A stretch of DNA of 64,000 nt from Algimonas arctica (GCF_014652695.1 NZ_BMZH01000010.1:1-64000), one strand, 5' to 3'; shown: positions 35,414 to 45,275, numbered from the stretch's first letter. Program-made: numbers and translations. Notes: generated by a model from the letters alone, not told the origin.

Positions 35414-36517
35414 ATGAACACGCAAGCACTTCTTTCCGCGCTCGAAGATTTCTCGACTCGCACAGGCCAATCGATCTCGACCCTGTCGCGCAAACTCTTC
35501 AATGACGGGAAAACCGTCGCCCGTCTGCACGATGGCGGACAGTTGACGCCGCGTACACTTGAGAAAGCCCGCGAACGGCTGGACGCGCTGGAACGCGACC
35601 ACGCCGGACCGCTCGGCTTGGAGATGTCACACTTGGACCGATTGGAAGCTGAGAGCATTCACATCATGCGTGAAGTCGTCGCCCAATGCGATAATCCCGT
35701 GATGCTCTACTCTGTCGGCAAAGATAGCTCCGTCATGTTGGAACTGGCGATCAAGGCGTTCTACCCATCACCTCCGCCCTTCCCCTTGTTGCACGTCGAT
35801 ACGCGGTGGAAGTTTACTGACATGTACACGTTCCGGGACCGCCGCGCCAAAGATGCGGGAATGGAGTTGATCGTCCATATCAACCCTGACGCGATTGCCG
35901 ATAATGTCGGGCCCTTCACCCACGGGTCTGCCGTCCACACGGACATCACCAAGACGCAAGGGCTGAAACAGGCGCTCGATGCCGGCAAATATGATGCGGC
36001 CTTTGGCGGCGCGCGACGTGACGAAGAAAAATCCCGCGCCAAGGAACGGATTTTTTCCTTCCGTAGTGAACATCACCGGTGGGACGCGAAGAACCAACGC
36101 CCAGAACTGTGGGACATTTATAATGCCCGCGTGACAAAAGGCGAAAGCATGCGCGTGTTTCCGCTGTCCAATTGGACGGAGCTCGATATTTGGCAATATA
36201 TCCACCGTGAGAACATCCAGATTCCGGACCTCTATCTTTCCGCGGTGCGTCCCGTGGTCGAACGCGACGGCGCATTGATCATGGTCGATGATGACCGCAT
36301 GCCGCTTGATCCGGGCGAGACGCCGCAGATGAAATCCGTCCGCTTCCGCACACTCGGTTGCTACCCGCTCACGGGTGCCGTCGAAAGTCAGGCCACATCC
36401 TTATCCGAAGTCATCCAGGAAACCCTGCTCGCCACCACATCCGAACGCCAAGGCCGTGTCATTGACTCAGATTCAGGCGCGTCGATGGAACAGAAAAAAG
36501 AAGAGGGTTACTTCTAA
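35414..36517 (+). CDS. cysD: Sulfate adenylyltransferase subunit 2 with extra N-terminal domain
   Basis: From residue about 71 the protein is Cys[20 protein letters not shown]-loop [29 protein letters not shown] and [20 protein letters not shown]. With CysN it makes APS from ATP and sulfate. The protein is 367 residues against about 300 in E. coli because residues 1-60 ([16 protein letters not shown] to [13 protein letters not shown]) form an additional small helical, HTH-like domain. Similar stand-alone domains occur as small alphaproteobacterial proteins of unknown function. An internal ATG at M71 exists, but the upstream frame is continuous and protein-like. Its stop overlaps the cysNC start (TAATG). 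Confidence 0.9.
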   Translation: MNTQALLSALEDFSTRTGQSISTLSRKLFNDGKTVARLHDGGQLTPRTLEKARERLDALERDHAGPLGLEMSHLDRLEAESIHIMREVVAQCDNPVMLYSVGKDSSVMLELAIKAFYPSPPPFPLLHVDTRWKFTDMYTFRDRRAKDAGMELIVHINPDAIADNVGPFTHGSAVHTDITKTQGLKQALDAGKYDAAFGGARRDEEKSRAKERIFSFRSEHHRWDAKNQRPELWDIYNARVTKGESMRVFPLSNWTELDIWQYIHRENIQIPDLYLSAVRPVVERDGALIMVDDDRMPLDPGETPQMKSVRFRTLGCYPLTGAVESQATSLSEVIQETLLATTSERQGRVIDSDSGASMEQKKEEGYF

Positions 36518-38454
36518 TGGCCCATCAAGACCCCCTCATCGCCTCTGACATCAAAGCCTATCTCGACGCGCAAGCGCGCAAGAGCTTCCTGCGGGTCTTT
36601 ACCTGCGGGTCCGTTGATGATGGCAAATCGACGCTCATTGGGCGTCTGCTGTATGATTCCAAACTGATCTATGAAGATCAGATGGCCGCGATTGAGCGCG
36701 ATTCTAAAACGTCAGGCACAACAGGCGAGCGACCGGATCTCGCATTGCTGGTCGACGGTCTCGCCGCGGAACGCGAACAGGGCATCACCATTGATGTCGC
36801 CTACCGTTTCTTTTCGACTGATAAGCGTAAATTCATCATCGCCGATACGCCCGGCCATGTTCAATATACGCGCAATATGGCGACGGGGGCGTCGACGGCT
36901 GACGTTGCGATCTTGTTGATTGATGCGCGTTACGGCGTCGTCGAACAAACACGACGCCACGCCTTTATCGCCAGTTTGCTGGGTATTCCTCAGGTCGTCG
37001 TCGCGGTAAACAAGATGGACCTTGTCGATTTCGACCAAGGCGCGTTTAACGCCATTGACGTCGACTTTCGCGCGTTTGCTTCGCAGCTGTCGTTCCAAGA
37101 CATTATGACGATCCCTGTCAGCGCGCTGGACGGCGACAATGTCACGACGCGGTCCGACAAAGCGGACTGGTATAAAGGCCCGAGCCTTCTCTCGTTTCTC
37201 GAGACCGTCGATGTCGACCGCGAAAGCTTAGAAGCGCCGCTGCGTCTACCCGTTCAGTGGGTCAATCGCCCGAACCTCGACTTTCGGGGGTTCTCCGGCA
37301 CAATCGCGTCCGGCACAGTCTCCAAAGGCCAAGAGATCATTGCGATGCCCTCCGGCAAGCGGTCGCGCGTCAAAGACATCGTCTTATATAAGGACAGCCT
37401 TGATCACGCCCGACAGGACCAAGCTGTCACGCTGACACTGGAAGATGAGATTGATATTTCGCGCGGCGATATGATTTGCAGCACCGATCATCCGACGGAT
37501 GTCGCTGACCAATTCCAAGCCCATTTGATCTGGATGGATGACGACAAACTATTCCCGGGGCGGCAATATATTATTCGAACCAATAATACGGCCGTCAACG
37601 GCTCCGTGACTGCGCTAAAGCACCGGATTGATATTGAAGATTTCTCTGAATCCGCCGCCAAGACGTTAGAGCTGAACGAGATTGGCGTTGTGACTCTGTC
37701 CCTGTCCAAACCGATCCCGTTTGATCCTTATGTTCAAAACCGATCCACGGGCGCGTTCATTGTTGTCGACCGTTTGACCAATCGCACAGTCGGCGCCGGC
37801 ATGCTTGATTTTGCGCTCCGTCGCGCACGCAATATCGTCCGCCAAGACCTTGTGGTGACACGCGACTCCCGCGCCGCACAAAAGGGCCAACAGCCGACCG
37901 TTCTTTGGTTTACGGGCCTATCGGGGTCCGGGAAATCAACCATTGCCAACGTCGTTGATAAGGCACTGTTTGAACGCGGCCACCATACTTACACGCTAGA
38001 CGGCGACAACGTCCGGCATGGCCTTAACCGCGACCTCGGCTTCACCAAGGAAGATCGGATCGAGAATATCCGCCGAATTGGCGAAGTGTCCAAACTCATG
38101 TCCAATGCCGGGTTGATCGTGATGTGTAGCTTTATCAGCCCCTATCGGGCTGAGCGGCAAATGGTGCGCGACATTTTAGGCGAAGATGAGTTCTTCGAAA
38201 TCTTCATCGACACCCCGCTGGCCGTGGCCGAAGACCGTGATGTGAAGGGCCTCTACAAACGCGCGCGGGCGGGTGAAATCAAAAACTTCACGGGCATCGA
38301 TTCGGAATATCAACCGCCGGAAAACCCAGACCTTCGCATTGATACAACGCAGACATCCGCAGACGAAGCCGCAGAGCAGATCCTAGACCTGCTCCGGTCC
38401 CGCCATCGGTTGGATGAGGCGCAAAATGTCGTAACTGACGGGGGCGGCATCTAA
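36517..38454 (+). CDS. cysNC: Bifunctional sulfate adenylyltransferase subunit 1 / APS kinase
   Basis: The 645-residue fusion couples the CysN GTPase (P-loop [19 protein letters not shown] at 31-39, switch [26 protein letters not shown]) with a C-terminal APS kinase (GLSGSGKST at 467-475, [15 protein letters not shown]). Together with CysD it yields PAPS. Such fusions are common in proteobacteria that use PAPS for reduction or for sulfation, for example of signal molecules or lipids. It overlaps both neighbours by one base (TAATG), a tight three-gene operon. Confidence 0.95.
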   Translation: MAHQDPLIASDIKAYLDAQARKSFLRVFTCGSVDDGKSTLIGRLLYDSKLIYEDQMAAIERDSKTSGTTGERPDLALLVDGLAAEREQGITIDVAYRFFSTDKRKFIIADTPGHVQYTRNMATGASTADVAILLIDARYGVVEQTRRHAFIASLLGIPQVVVAVNKMDLVDFDQGAFNAIDVDFRAFASQLSFQDIMTIPVSALDGDNVTTRSDKADWYKGPSLLSFLETVDVDRESLEAPLRLPVQWVNRPNLDFRGFSGTIASGTVSKGQEIIAMPSGKRSRVKDIVLYKDSLDHARQDQAVTLTLEDEIDISRGDMICSTDHPTDVADQFQAHLIWMDDDKLFPGRQYIIRTNNTAVNGSVTALKHRIDIEDFSESAAKTLELNEIGVVTLSLSKPIPFDPYVQNRSTGAFIVVDRLTNRTVGAGMLDFALRRARNIVRQDLVVTRDSRAAQKGQQPTVLWFTGLSGSGKSTIANVVDKALFERGHHTYTLDGDNVRHGLNRDLGFTKEDRIENIRRIGEVSKLMSNAGLIVMCSFISPYRAERQMVRDILGEDEFFEIFIDTPLAVAEDRDVKGLYKRARAGEIKNFTGIDSEYQPPENPDLRIDTTQTSADEAAEQILDLLRSRHRLDEAQNVVTDGGGI

Positions 38455-39425
38455 TGGCCGATTTTGATCTGTTTAATGGAGATGCGGACGGCATCTTCTC
38501 GTTGCTGCAACTCCGACAAATCGAGCCGCGCCCGAACGCTGAACGCATCACGGGGGTTAAACGCGACATCAAACTTTTCTCTCGGATCGCGGGTCGGGCC
38601 GGACCGGGCGACCGTGTTACCGCGCTGGATATTAGCATGGCCAAAAATACGGCCGGGTTAACCCAAGTCCTGAAAGATGGGGCCGATGTGTTTTACGTCG
38701 ACCATCACCAAACTGGCGCCGTGCCCCAAAGCGACCGCCTCACCGTCATCACGGATGACGCGAAAGAAACCTGCACGGCCTATTTAATCGATCAGCATCT
38801 TCGCGGGGCAAAGGCCGCATGGGCTGTATGCGGCGCCTATGGCGATAATTTCCAAACACTCGCTGACGCGATAACGACATCGCGCGGTCTTGATCTGCCG
38901 ATGGGACGGTTGCGGGAGCTCGGCGAACTGGTGAATTACAACGCATATGGTTTGACGGTCGAAGACTTGCACATTCATCCTGCCGCGCTGTTTGACATTC
39001 TATTGGGGTATGACGACCCTGTTGAATTCCTCGACGACGCGCATCCCATTTTCGAGACACTCCAGTCCGGCCACCGCGCGGATTGGAATGTGGCGCAAAG
39101 TGCCCGTGAAATCGACGTGTCAGAGGCGGGCCAAATTCTGTCTCTACCGTCTGGCGCGGCCTCGAACCGTATCGGTGGCCTATTTGGCAATGCATTGGTC
39201 GACGAGGAACCCGACCATGGGTTTGCCGTCTTGACCGAATTAGAAGACGGGACGAGCTACCGTGTGTCCATCCGCGCGCCCCGCGGCAGATCAAGTGGGG
39301 CGGCCGTTGATATCGCGACACAATTTGGCGGGGGTGGACGCGCCGCTGCGGCAGGAATTGATGCCCTTAGCGAAGCGGATTTAGCGCGCTTTATCGACAC
39401 ATTCCGCACCGGGTTCGCGGCATGA
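38454..39425 (+). CDS. DHH-family phosphoesterase in the sulfate-activation operon
   Basis: The 323-residue protein has DHH motifs: FNGDADGIFSLLQL at the start, TALDIS, FYVDHHQTG, and a C-terminal DHHA1-type glycine block FGGGGRAAAAGI. DHH/DHHA1 enzymes include NrnA, which cleaves nanoRNA and dephosphorylates pAp. Its start overlaps the cysNC stop, so a role in removing the PAP left after PAPS use is a reasonable hypothesis, but the family also has other nucleotide and phosphodiester substrates. Length fits NrnA-like proteins. Confidence 0.8.
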   Translation: MADFDLFNGDADGIFSLLQLRQIEPRPNAERITGVKRDIKLFSRIAGRAGPGDRVTALDISMAKNTAGLTQVLKDGADVFYVDHHQTGAVPQSDRLTVITDDAKETCTAYLIDQHLRGAKAAWAVCGAYGDNFQTLADAITTSRGLDLPMGRLRELGELVNYNAYGLTVEDLHIHPAALFDILLGYDDPVEFLDDAHPIFETLQSGHRADWNVAQSAREIDVSEAGQILSLPSGAASNRIGGLFGNALVDEEPDHGFAVLTELEDGTSYRVSIRAPRGRSSGAAVDIATQFGGGGRAAAAGIDALSEADLARFIDTFRTGFAA

Positions 39426-39521
39426 TAGATCGTTAGCCAATAGTCACAAAAAATTGTGTGTCGCGCGATAAAATTGCACTATATAGTACCTATAGTTCCA
39501 CCGGCTTTGATGGAGACTGAT

Positions 39522-39674
39522 ATGTCAAAGCGCCACCGCAAAAACCGCATGTTCGACGATGATGTCGTCGAAATAGAGACTGTTGACCTAGAATCCCCTA
39601 AAACCAAACGGCCGAAAGGCAAGGATTGGGGCAAGGCCCGACGGACCAACCAAAAAGCCGCCTATTGGGACTGA
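39522..39674 (+). CDS. Small charged hypothetical protein, 50 aa
   Basis: ATG 39522 lies six bases after GGAGA. The product is highly charged (SKRHRKNRMFDDDVVEIETV, then a Lys/Arg-rich half ending NQKAAYWD) and has no membrane span. Its last 13 bases overlap the convergent zapE gene. The upstream 96 bases are AT-rich with a possible -10 region (TATAGT), suggesting its own promoter. The composition suggests a nucleic-acid- or ribosome-binding protein; I do not recognise the family. Confidence 0.6.
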   Translation: MSKRHRKNRMFDDDVVEIETVDLESPKTKRPKGKDWGKARRTNQKAAYWD

Positions 39675-40834
39675 CCGTCTCCGACTTTGCGGGATTTTGC
39701 TAAATAATCCTCAGACCGCATTTCAATCAACCGTGACGCGGTGCGTTCAAATTCGAACGCGCCGTCACCTGTTGAGTAAAGGTCATCGGGTTGTGCATCC
39801 GCGCTGACGATCAATTTTGTGCGGTTTTCATAAAGCGCATCTATCAATGACACGAAACGTTTTGCCTGATTGCGGCTATCCCGATCCATCTTTGGGACTC
39901 CGTCCAACATGAGCGTATGGAAGGTTTCCGCGATCGCGAGATAATCCGCGGCCCCGACCGCCCGATTACAAAGTTTATCGAAACTTTCCCGTGCCGCGCC
40001 AGACCCCGTACGGTCTATCGTCAGCGCCCGCCCTTGAGCCGTCAAAACCATCGGACGCATTTTTGCATTCCCCGTAATCCGCGACCAAGCGGCATCCATC
40101 TCTGTGTCTGTACTTTTTCCCAAGGGCGCATAGTAAACGGGCGCCGCGGTCAGTTGACGCAGCCGGTGATCCGTCTGCCCGTCAAAGTCAAACACCACGA
40201 AATGATCCGGCATCATGCGGATGAACGGCTCAAACAACGCGCGGTTGAGCCCGTTTTTATAGAGGTCATTGGGCGATCGGTTTGAGGTGGCGACCACGAC
40301 CACGCCTTCCTCCCAGAGCGCTTCGAACAAACGTGCCAAGATCATGGCGTCCGTAATGTCGGTCACGTGAAATTCGTCAAAACAGAGCAGCGTCGCCTCT
40401 TTCGCGAGGGATCGCGCCACGGGCACAATCGGATCATCGCCGTCACCGCGCTTATGATGCGGGCTCGCCCGCCGCTCGGCTTTATCGAGTTTTCGCCAGT
40501 GATTGATCCGCGCATGCACATCAATCATGAACGCGTGAAAGTGGACACGCTTTTTCTGTTCAATCGGCGCGAGCCGGAAGAATACATCCATCAGCATTGA
40601 TTTACCGCGCCCCACACCGCCCCAAAGGTAAAGTCCCTTGGGCACCGGGCCGCGATTGAACAGGCCAAAAAACCCAGATTTGGGATCATACCCCGACAAG
40701 CGAACGAGCGTTTCGTCCAAGGCACGCCCCGCGCGCGCTTGGATCGGATCCTCTGAGAGCGCACCGGACAGGATCTTATCATTGAGCCATCGACTGACCC
40801 CGCCCGTCACATTTTCGTCCATCGGCTCTATCAT
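39662..40834 (-). CDS. zapE: Cell division protein ZapE (AFG1-like ATPase)
   Basis: The 390-residue AFG1/ZapE ATPase has Walker A GGVGRGKS (72-79) in LYLWGGVGRGKSMLMDVFF. It also has VHFHAFMIDVHARIN, Walker B LLCFDEFHVTDITDAM, sensor VVVATSNRSPNDLYKNGLNR, and C-terminal RFVSLIDALYENRTKL. ZapE acts at the Z-ring in gammaproteobacteria and AFG1 in mitochondrial protein quality control. Its ATG overlaps the stop of a 43-codon membrane frame by four bases. The 3' end overlaps a small convergent gene. Confidence 0.92.
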   Translation of the reverse strand: MIEPMDENVTGGVSRWLNDKILSGALSEDPIQARAGRALDETLVRLSGYDPKSGFFGLFNRGPVPKGLYLWGGVGRGKSMLMDVFFRLAPIEQKKRVHFHAFMIDVHARINHWRKLDKAERRASPHHKRGDGDDPIVPVARSLAKEATLLCFDEFHVTDITDAMILARLFEALWEEGVVVVATSNRSPNDLYKNGLNRALFEPFIRMMPDHFVVFDFDGQTDHRLRQLTAAPVYYAPLGKSTDTEMDAAWSRITGNAKMRPMVLTAQGRALTIDRTGSGAARESFDKLCNRAVGAADYLAIAETFHTLMLDGVPKMDRDSRNQAKRFVSLIDALYENRTKLIVSADAQPDDLYSTGDGAFEFERTASRLIEMRSEDYLAKSRKVGDGQSQ

Positions 40835-40962
40835 AAGAGCAACGCCAAGACGGCCGCTGCTAATAAGCCGAAGGCTAAAGTCACCGTTAGATAGAACAGG
40901 ACCGGACGACGGATCGGCGGAATATTGTCATCGGTTTGATCATGGTCAGATGGGTGTTGCAC
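40831..40962 (-). CDS. 43-residue single-span membrane protein coupled to zapE
   Basis: A GTG at 40962 opens a frame with a polar, acidic N-terminus (HPSDHDQTDDNIPPIRRP). A single hydrophobic segment (VLFYLTVTLAFGLLAAAVLALLL) runs to the stop, which overlaps the zapE start as ATGA. AAGGA lies about 11 bases upstream. The clean topology and the overlap with zapE favour a real gene, possibly a membrane adaptor for the ATPase. It is too short for homology judgement by eye. Confidence 0.5.
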   Translation of the reverse strand: MQHPSDHDQTDDNIPPIRRPVLFYLTVTLAFGLLAAAVLALLL

Positions 40963-41150
40963 ACTCGCGCTATTCCTTGACCGATCCCAACACGTCAACC
41001 GCTTCTCGCGAATTTCAACGAAAGACGGGAACCAAGCTGTTCATGTGACGTTTAACGTTCAGTAATGTATAGTAAGATCAAGCGGCAACTCATGCCGTAC
41101 CGTCAGCTACTGTGTGGCAGATGCCGATAATTACAGGGACTTAAAACATC

Positions 41151-42380
41151 ATGGAACAGATCAACGAATTTATGGCGACCATGCCGGGATGGGTCGCTGC
41201 TGCGATTACCGCCGTCATCGCCGTTGTCATCGCCTTTATCATAAGAACAGCCATCACCACGGTCGTCAATAAAACCCGCTTTGGTGCCAAAGCCAAAACG
41301 ACGGGTGGCAATCTTGGCAGCGCCTTAGGTCGGGCTGGCTTCTGGCTAACACTCTTATTCTTTGTCCCGCCTTTCCTCGGCTTCCTCAATCTGGGCGAAT
41401 ATGCGCAACCGATCGATGATTTGTTCCGAAACATTGCTGCGTTCTTGCCGAATCTGATTGGTGCAGCACTTCTATTCGGTATCGGTTATGTCATCGCGAA
41501 AATTGCACAGAATGCTGTGACCACAACACTGCGCGCGATGCAGATCGACACGTTGATGAGCCGCATGGGCGTTTCATCGGCAACAGGGTCGACCGGATCA
41601 TTGTCGAATGCACTCGGCACACTTCTATTCGTGATCGTCATTTCATTCTTCGCCATTGGCGCACTGGATGTTCTCGACATTGATGCGATTTCCGGGCCCT
41701 TGAGCGGTTTGCTGACATCGTTCCTCGACTTTATTCCTGAGTTGTTCAGCGCGACAATCGTGCTCGGCTTGGCCATCTTCATCGGTAAGTTCATCAGCAA
41801 CTTCCTGAAGAGCTTCTTGCCGACATTGGGTTTCGATAACTCTGTGAACACGTTGATGGCGATTGATGATGGCGAAGGTCTTCGTTTCAAACCGTCGTCT
41901 GTGGCCGGTAACTTGGCATTCCTGATCATCACTGTTTTGGGTCTGACAGCTGCACTCGGCATTCTCGGTGTTGATTATCTTTCCGAGACGTTTGACGACA
42001 TCGTCGCCTTTGGTGGGCAACTCTTGCGCGCCGCGGTTCTCATCATGATCGGTGTGTTCTTGGCCAACTTTATCAGCCGCATCATGGCCGGTATGATCAG
42101 CCCCCGCATTGCGGAATTCTTCCGTTATGTCGCGATCCTGATCTTTGTCTTCCTCGGCTTGTCCTCACTAGACCCGGCTGGCGACATTATCCCGACCGCG
42201 TTTGGAGCTCTCGTTATCGGCACAGCGGTCGCGGGTGCACTCGCGTTCGGTCTAGGCGGCCGCGAATGGGCTGGAGACGTTCTCCAGAAAATGTTCCCAC
42301 CCAAAGACATGGGTGGATCTGACACGAAGACTGTTGCGAAAAAAGCGGCTCCACGCCGTAAGACCCCGCCAAAAGTCTAG
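41151..42380 (+). CDS. Mechanosensitive-channel-like membrane protein with TM-helix repeats
   Basis: The 409-residue inner-membrane protein begins with MPGWVAAAITAVIAVVIAFI. It contains repeated span-amphipathic blocks (FLPNLIGAALLFGIGYVIAK, FIPELFSATIVLGLAIFIGK, LLRAAVLIMIGVFLANF) of the 'conserved TM helix' (PF05552) type found in MscS-related proteins. The C-terminal IGTAVAGALAFGLGGREWAGDVL is typical. The classical MscS beta domain is not evident. A likely role is osmotic or ion homeostasis. A strong terminator follows. Confidence 0.85.
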   Translation: MEQINEFMATMPGWVAAAITAVIAVVIAFIIRTAITTVVNKTRFGAKAKTTGGNLGSALGRAGFWLTLLFFVPPFLGFLNLGEYAQPIDDLFRNIAAFLPNLIGAALLFGIGYVIAKIAQNAVTTTLRAMQIDTLMSRMGVSSATGSTGSLSNALGTLLFVIVISFFAIGALDVLDIDAISGPLSGLLTSFLDFIPELFSATIVLGLAIFIGKFISNFLKSFLPTLGFDNSVNTLMAIDDGEGLRFKPSSVAGNLAFLIITVLGLTAALGILGVDYLSETFDDIVAFGGQLLRAAVLIMIGVFLANFISRIMAGMISPRIAEFFRYVAILIFVFLGLSSLDPAGDIIPTAFGALVIGTAVAGALAFGLGGREWAGDVLQKMFPPKDMGGSDTKTVAKKAAPRRKTPPKV

Positions 42381-42403
42381 GCTTACGCCAAATTCAAATT
42401 GGA

Positions 42404-42433
42404 AAGCCGCCTCTTCGTGAGGCGGCTTTTTTT
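42404..42433 (+). terminator. Rho-independent terminator
   Basis: AAGCCGCCTC-TTCGT-GAGGCGGCTT forms a 10-base GC-rich stem followed by seven T residues, 24 bases after the channel gene's stop. It overlaps the last codon of arsC on the other strand. Confidence 0.92.
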
Positions 42434-42920
42434 ATGGCGCGATCGCTTGTAGTTGAGCGCGGTCTAACAGCGCGTCGTCCGGCAAGGCAACCAGAGCCTC
42501 GATACGGGCACGACAGAGATCGTAAACATCCGCAAACGCCTGCTTTCGTTCCGCGTCATCCTCAATATGCGCCGGGTCGGGCGCGCCCCAATGAACGCGC
42601 AACCCAGCGCCAAAGAAAACGGGGCAGGTCTCCGCGGCCGCATTGCCGCAGACCGTTACGACGATATCTATTTTGGGCGCGCCGGGTCGTGAAAATTCAT
42701 CCCAGCTTTTAGAGCGATAGCCCTGAGTGGCATGCCCGCGTCGCTGCAATTCCACCAAGCCGTCCGGATGGGGCGTCCCGGACGGCGATGATCCGGCACT
42801 GAAGGCCCGAAACCGGTCCCCGCCCAGATCATTCAACAGGGCTTCTGACAGGATACTTCGAGCAGAATTTCCAGTACAAAGAAACAGCACATGGATCGGA
42901 CCGAACGGAGGTATGGACAT
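42432..42920 (-). CDS. arsC: Arsenate reductase, thioredoxin-coupled (LMW-phosphatase fold)
   Basis: ATG 42920 gives 162 residues. The LMW-phosphatase loop CTGNSARS starts at Cys15. The second and third catalytic cysteines of thioredoxin-coupled ArsC are present as Cys91 and Cys99 (VVTVCGNAAAETCPVFFG), followed by the HWGAPDPA loop. These three cysteines mark it as an arsenate reductase rather than a tyrosine phosphatase. No arsR, arsB or acr3 gene is adjacent, so it is a solitary detoxification gene. Its 5' end abuts the divergent acyltransferase gene. Confidence 0.88.
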   Translation of the reverse strand: MSIPPFGPIHVLFLCTGNSARSILSEALLNDLGGDRFRAFSAGSSPSGTPHPDGLVELQRRGHATQGYRSKSWDEFSRPGAPKIDIVVTVCGNAAAETCPVFFGAGLRVHWGAPDPAHIEDDAERKQAFADVYDLCRARIEALVALPDDALLDRAQLQAIAP

Positions 42921-42936
42921 AGGCCTGCCCTTGCCA

Positions 42937-43761
42937 ATGAGCGCCTTGAGCGTCAAGACGCGGGCCGTGCACATCGTCGAACAATTGATAAGCGAACGCG
43001 CCCCGAAACTCGTCGGTCGCCCCCGCCTTTTGCGCGCGGTTCGGCCGCTGCTCTATCGGTTACTCGCCTATGATGCTGCGGTGTTTCTCGCGGACGCGGT
43101 CCGGCCCATGAGCGGGCATGACGCCTTTCGTCTGGTCGCGCGCCATATCTCGCCCCGAACCGCGGTCGAAGGGTTACAAAATATCCCCCGCACGGGTCCC
43201 TGCATTATTATTGCCAATCATCCGACGGGATTGGCCGACGGGCTTGCCGTGTTTCAAGCTATTCGCGACCGTCGTCGTGACCATGTGTTTTTGGCCAATG
43301 CTGACGCGTTACGCGTTATTCCGAAGGGTGACGACATTATCATCCCCGTCGAATGGGTGATGGAGAAACGAAGCCTGGCAAAAACCCGCGAGACACTTGT
43401 GAATATGCGCCAAGCCATCAAGGCGGAAAAATGTATCGTTATTTTCCCATCCGGGCGATTAGCGCGAATGAGTTGGCGCGGTCTGGTTGATCAGCCGTGG
43501 GAGACCTCCGCCGCGACGGTCGCAAGAAAATATAAAGTGCCCATCATTCCGTTGCGGATTCAGGCCCGTAACTCCGCACTCTATTATTGTTTTAGTCGGC
43601 TGAACGCAGAGTTACGCGACATAACTTTGTTTCGCGAAATGCTGAACAAAAAGCACCGACTGTTTCGCCTAACATTTGGCGAAGTTATCGCACCTGACAC
43701 TTTGCCGGATAATGCCAATGATTCCACGGCAAGACTTCGGACGACCGTTTTAAATCTGTAA
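42937..43761 (+). CDS. Lysophospholipid acyltransferase family protein (PlsC-like)
   Basis: The product (274 residues from ATG 42937; ATG 42913 would overlap arsC) has the acyltransferase His-Asp motif in IIIANHPTGLADG and the acceptor block VIFPSGRLARMSW. It is therefore of the glycerophosphate/ornithine-lipid acyltransferase superfamily at the inner membrane. The Arg-Asp region DRRRDHVFLANADALR follows. The specific acceptor is unknown. It is divergent from arsC with almost no intergenic space, and a histidine kinase gene follows 34 bases later. Confidence 0.83.
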   Translation: MSALSVKTRAVHIVEQLISERAPKLVGRPRLLRAVRPLLYRLLAYDAAVFLADAVRPMSGHDAFRLVARHISPRTAVEGLQNIPRTGPCIIIANHPTGLADGLAVFQAIRDRRRDHVFLANADALRVIPKGDDIIIPVEWVMEKRSLAKTRETLVNMRQAIKAEKCIVIFPSGRLARMSWRGLVDQPWETSAATVARKYKVPIIPLRIQARNSALYYCFSRLNAELRDITLFREMLNKKHRLFRLTFGEVIAPDTLPDNANDSTARLRTTVLNL

Positions 43762-43795
43762 AGCCCTCTTAACACTTTTTGAATAGGCCTGATCC

Positions 43796-45190
43796 ATGAA
43801 TCCGGCCTGGTCAAAGCCTATCCAAGCGTTTGAGCGCTTCTTACGCATCGGAGAGAATCTGAGCGAGGCCGATCGGCTACGGGCGCGGGTCATTTATTAC
43901 ACATCTTTGGGCTACATTGCTCTTCAAGCGATAAGTCTCACCAGTCTGATGGTGTTTCAAAACGACGTCCCCTTCAAACGACCGCTCATTCTTTTGAGTT
44001 GCTCAGTGTTCATTGGGGCGATCTTTTTGCTTCGCTACACCAAATCAAAAACGGTTTTTGGCTTGTTTTTTGGCACCATGGTTATCGGGATTATTTTTCT
44101 GGCCGCGACGAGAAGTCCGGAAGCACTCGCTTCATTCGAGCTCGGCGGCGGTATCCACGCCCCAATCCTTCCGGCCCTTTGTTTCGGGGCCGTGCTTGTG
44201 ACCATTCTTGGCAACAGAGCCACAACACTTTTGTATATGATCGCCACCGCAATTTTGATCGTGTCTCTGATACAATTGTCCGGAAACGTCACAACCGATC
44301 CACAGCTTCATATAATCGGCAAGGTTAGAGCGGTTCAGTTAGGCATTTTCGTCCTAGCCATATGCCTCATCAGTATGGCCCTGTCCCAGCTGACCTACTC
44401 TGCGCTCAACAATCTTGAATCCACTCTTGGCCGTGCCAAAAGGGCCGAAGACGCCCGCAAGGAATTGCTCGCAACCATGAGCCACGAAATCCGCACGCCC
44501 TTGAACGGCATCATTTCTGTTTCCGATTTACTCTCTAAACATAAGCATGCCGAAACGACGAATACGTATCTGAACATCATTAGCCTGAGCGCGGCCAACC
44601 TATTGGAAATTGTCAACGAGTCGCTGGGCCGCGCGCGATCTGATCACCTCGGCGACTTAGACAAAGTAGAAATTTCTGTCCGCAACGATCCCTTTAATCC
44701 AACCGAAATTCTGCAACAAACCTGCGATTTGTTTACCGCTTTGGCGGAACAAAAGGGTCTTTGGATCGGAACCCATGGGCTTGAGAGCCTCCCCGAGACA
44801 TTACGGGGAGACGCACCTCACCTGCGGCAAATCATGAGTAACCTCGTCAGCAATTCGATTAAATTCACGAACAAGGGCGGCATCCGACTTGGGGCCCGCC
44901 GTTTGGACGAAACCAGCGACGGCAGTGTGATTCAATTCTTCGTGCAAGACACAGGCGTTGGCATTGAAGACGAGGCCTTACAGACAGTGTTTGAACTGTT
45001 TGGTCAAAGCACGTCCGCGCAGTCAACCAAAGTAGATGGGACAGGTCTTGGCCTTGCCATCTGCGACGACCTGGTCTCGGCGATGGGCGGGACGCTCGAT
45101 GTTCACAGCACGCTTGGTGCGGGAAGTACCTTCTCATTCACCTTAACGCTGCCGAAAACCAAGAGCTTACCCACAGAGGTCGCCGCTTAA
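43796..45190 (+). CDS. Membrane sensor histidine kinase, first of a tandem pair
   Basis: This 464-residue kinase has an N-terminal block with about six membrane spans (residues about 38-205, for example VIYYTSLGYIALQAISL). A short coiled coil and HisKA follow, with ATMSHEIRTPLNGI (phospho-His near 231), then HATPase_c with NSIKFTNKGGI and GTGLGLAICDDLV. There is no PAS, HAMP or receiver domain and no adjacent response regulator, so its partner lies elsewhere. The product is similar throughout to the next gene. Confidence 0.9.
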   Translation: MNPAWSKPIQAFERFLRIGENLSEADRLRARVIYYTSLGYIALQAISLTSLMVFQNDVPFKRPLILLSCSVFIGAIFLLRYTKSKTVFGLFFGTMVIGIIFLAATRSPEALASFELGGGIHAPILPALCFGAVLVTILGNRATTLLYMIATAILIVSLIQLSGNVTTDPQLHIIGKVRAVQLGIFVLAICLISMALSQLTYSALNNLESTLGRAKRAEDARKELLATMSHEIRTPLNGIISVSDLLSKHKHAETTNTYLNIISLSAANLLEIVNESLGRARSDHLGDLDKVEISVRNDPFNPTEILQQTCDLFTALAEQKGLWIGTHGLESLPETLRGDAPHLRQIMSNLVSNSIKFTNKGGIRLGARRLDETSDGSVIQFFVQDTGVGIEDEALQTVFELFGQSTSAQSTKVDGTGLGLAICDDLVSAMGGTLDVHSTLGAGSTFSFTLTLPKTKSLPTEVAA

Positions 45191-45275
45191 GTCCAACACT
45201 TAGAGCGCTACTCTTTTCTCGATAAAAAATTGCGAAATCTAAGTGGTCTTCAGTTTCGGGAAAGTTTTTGCGGTT

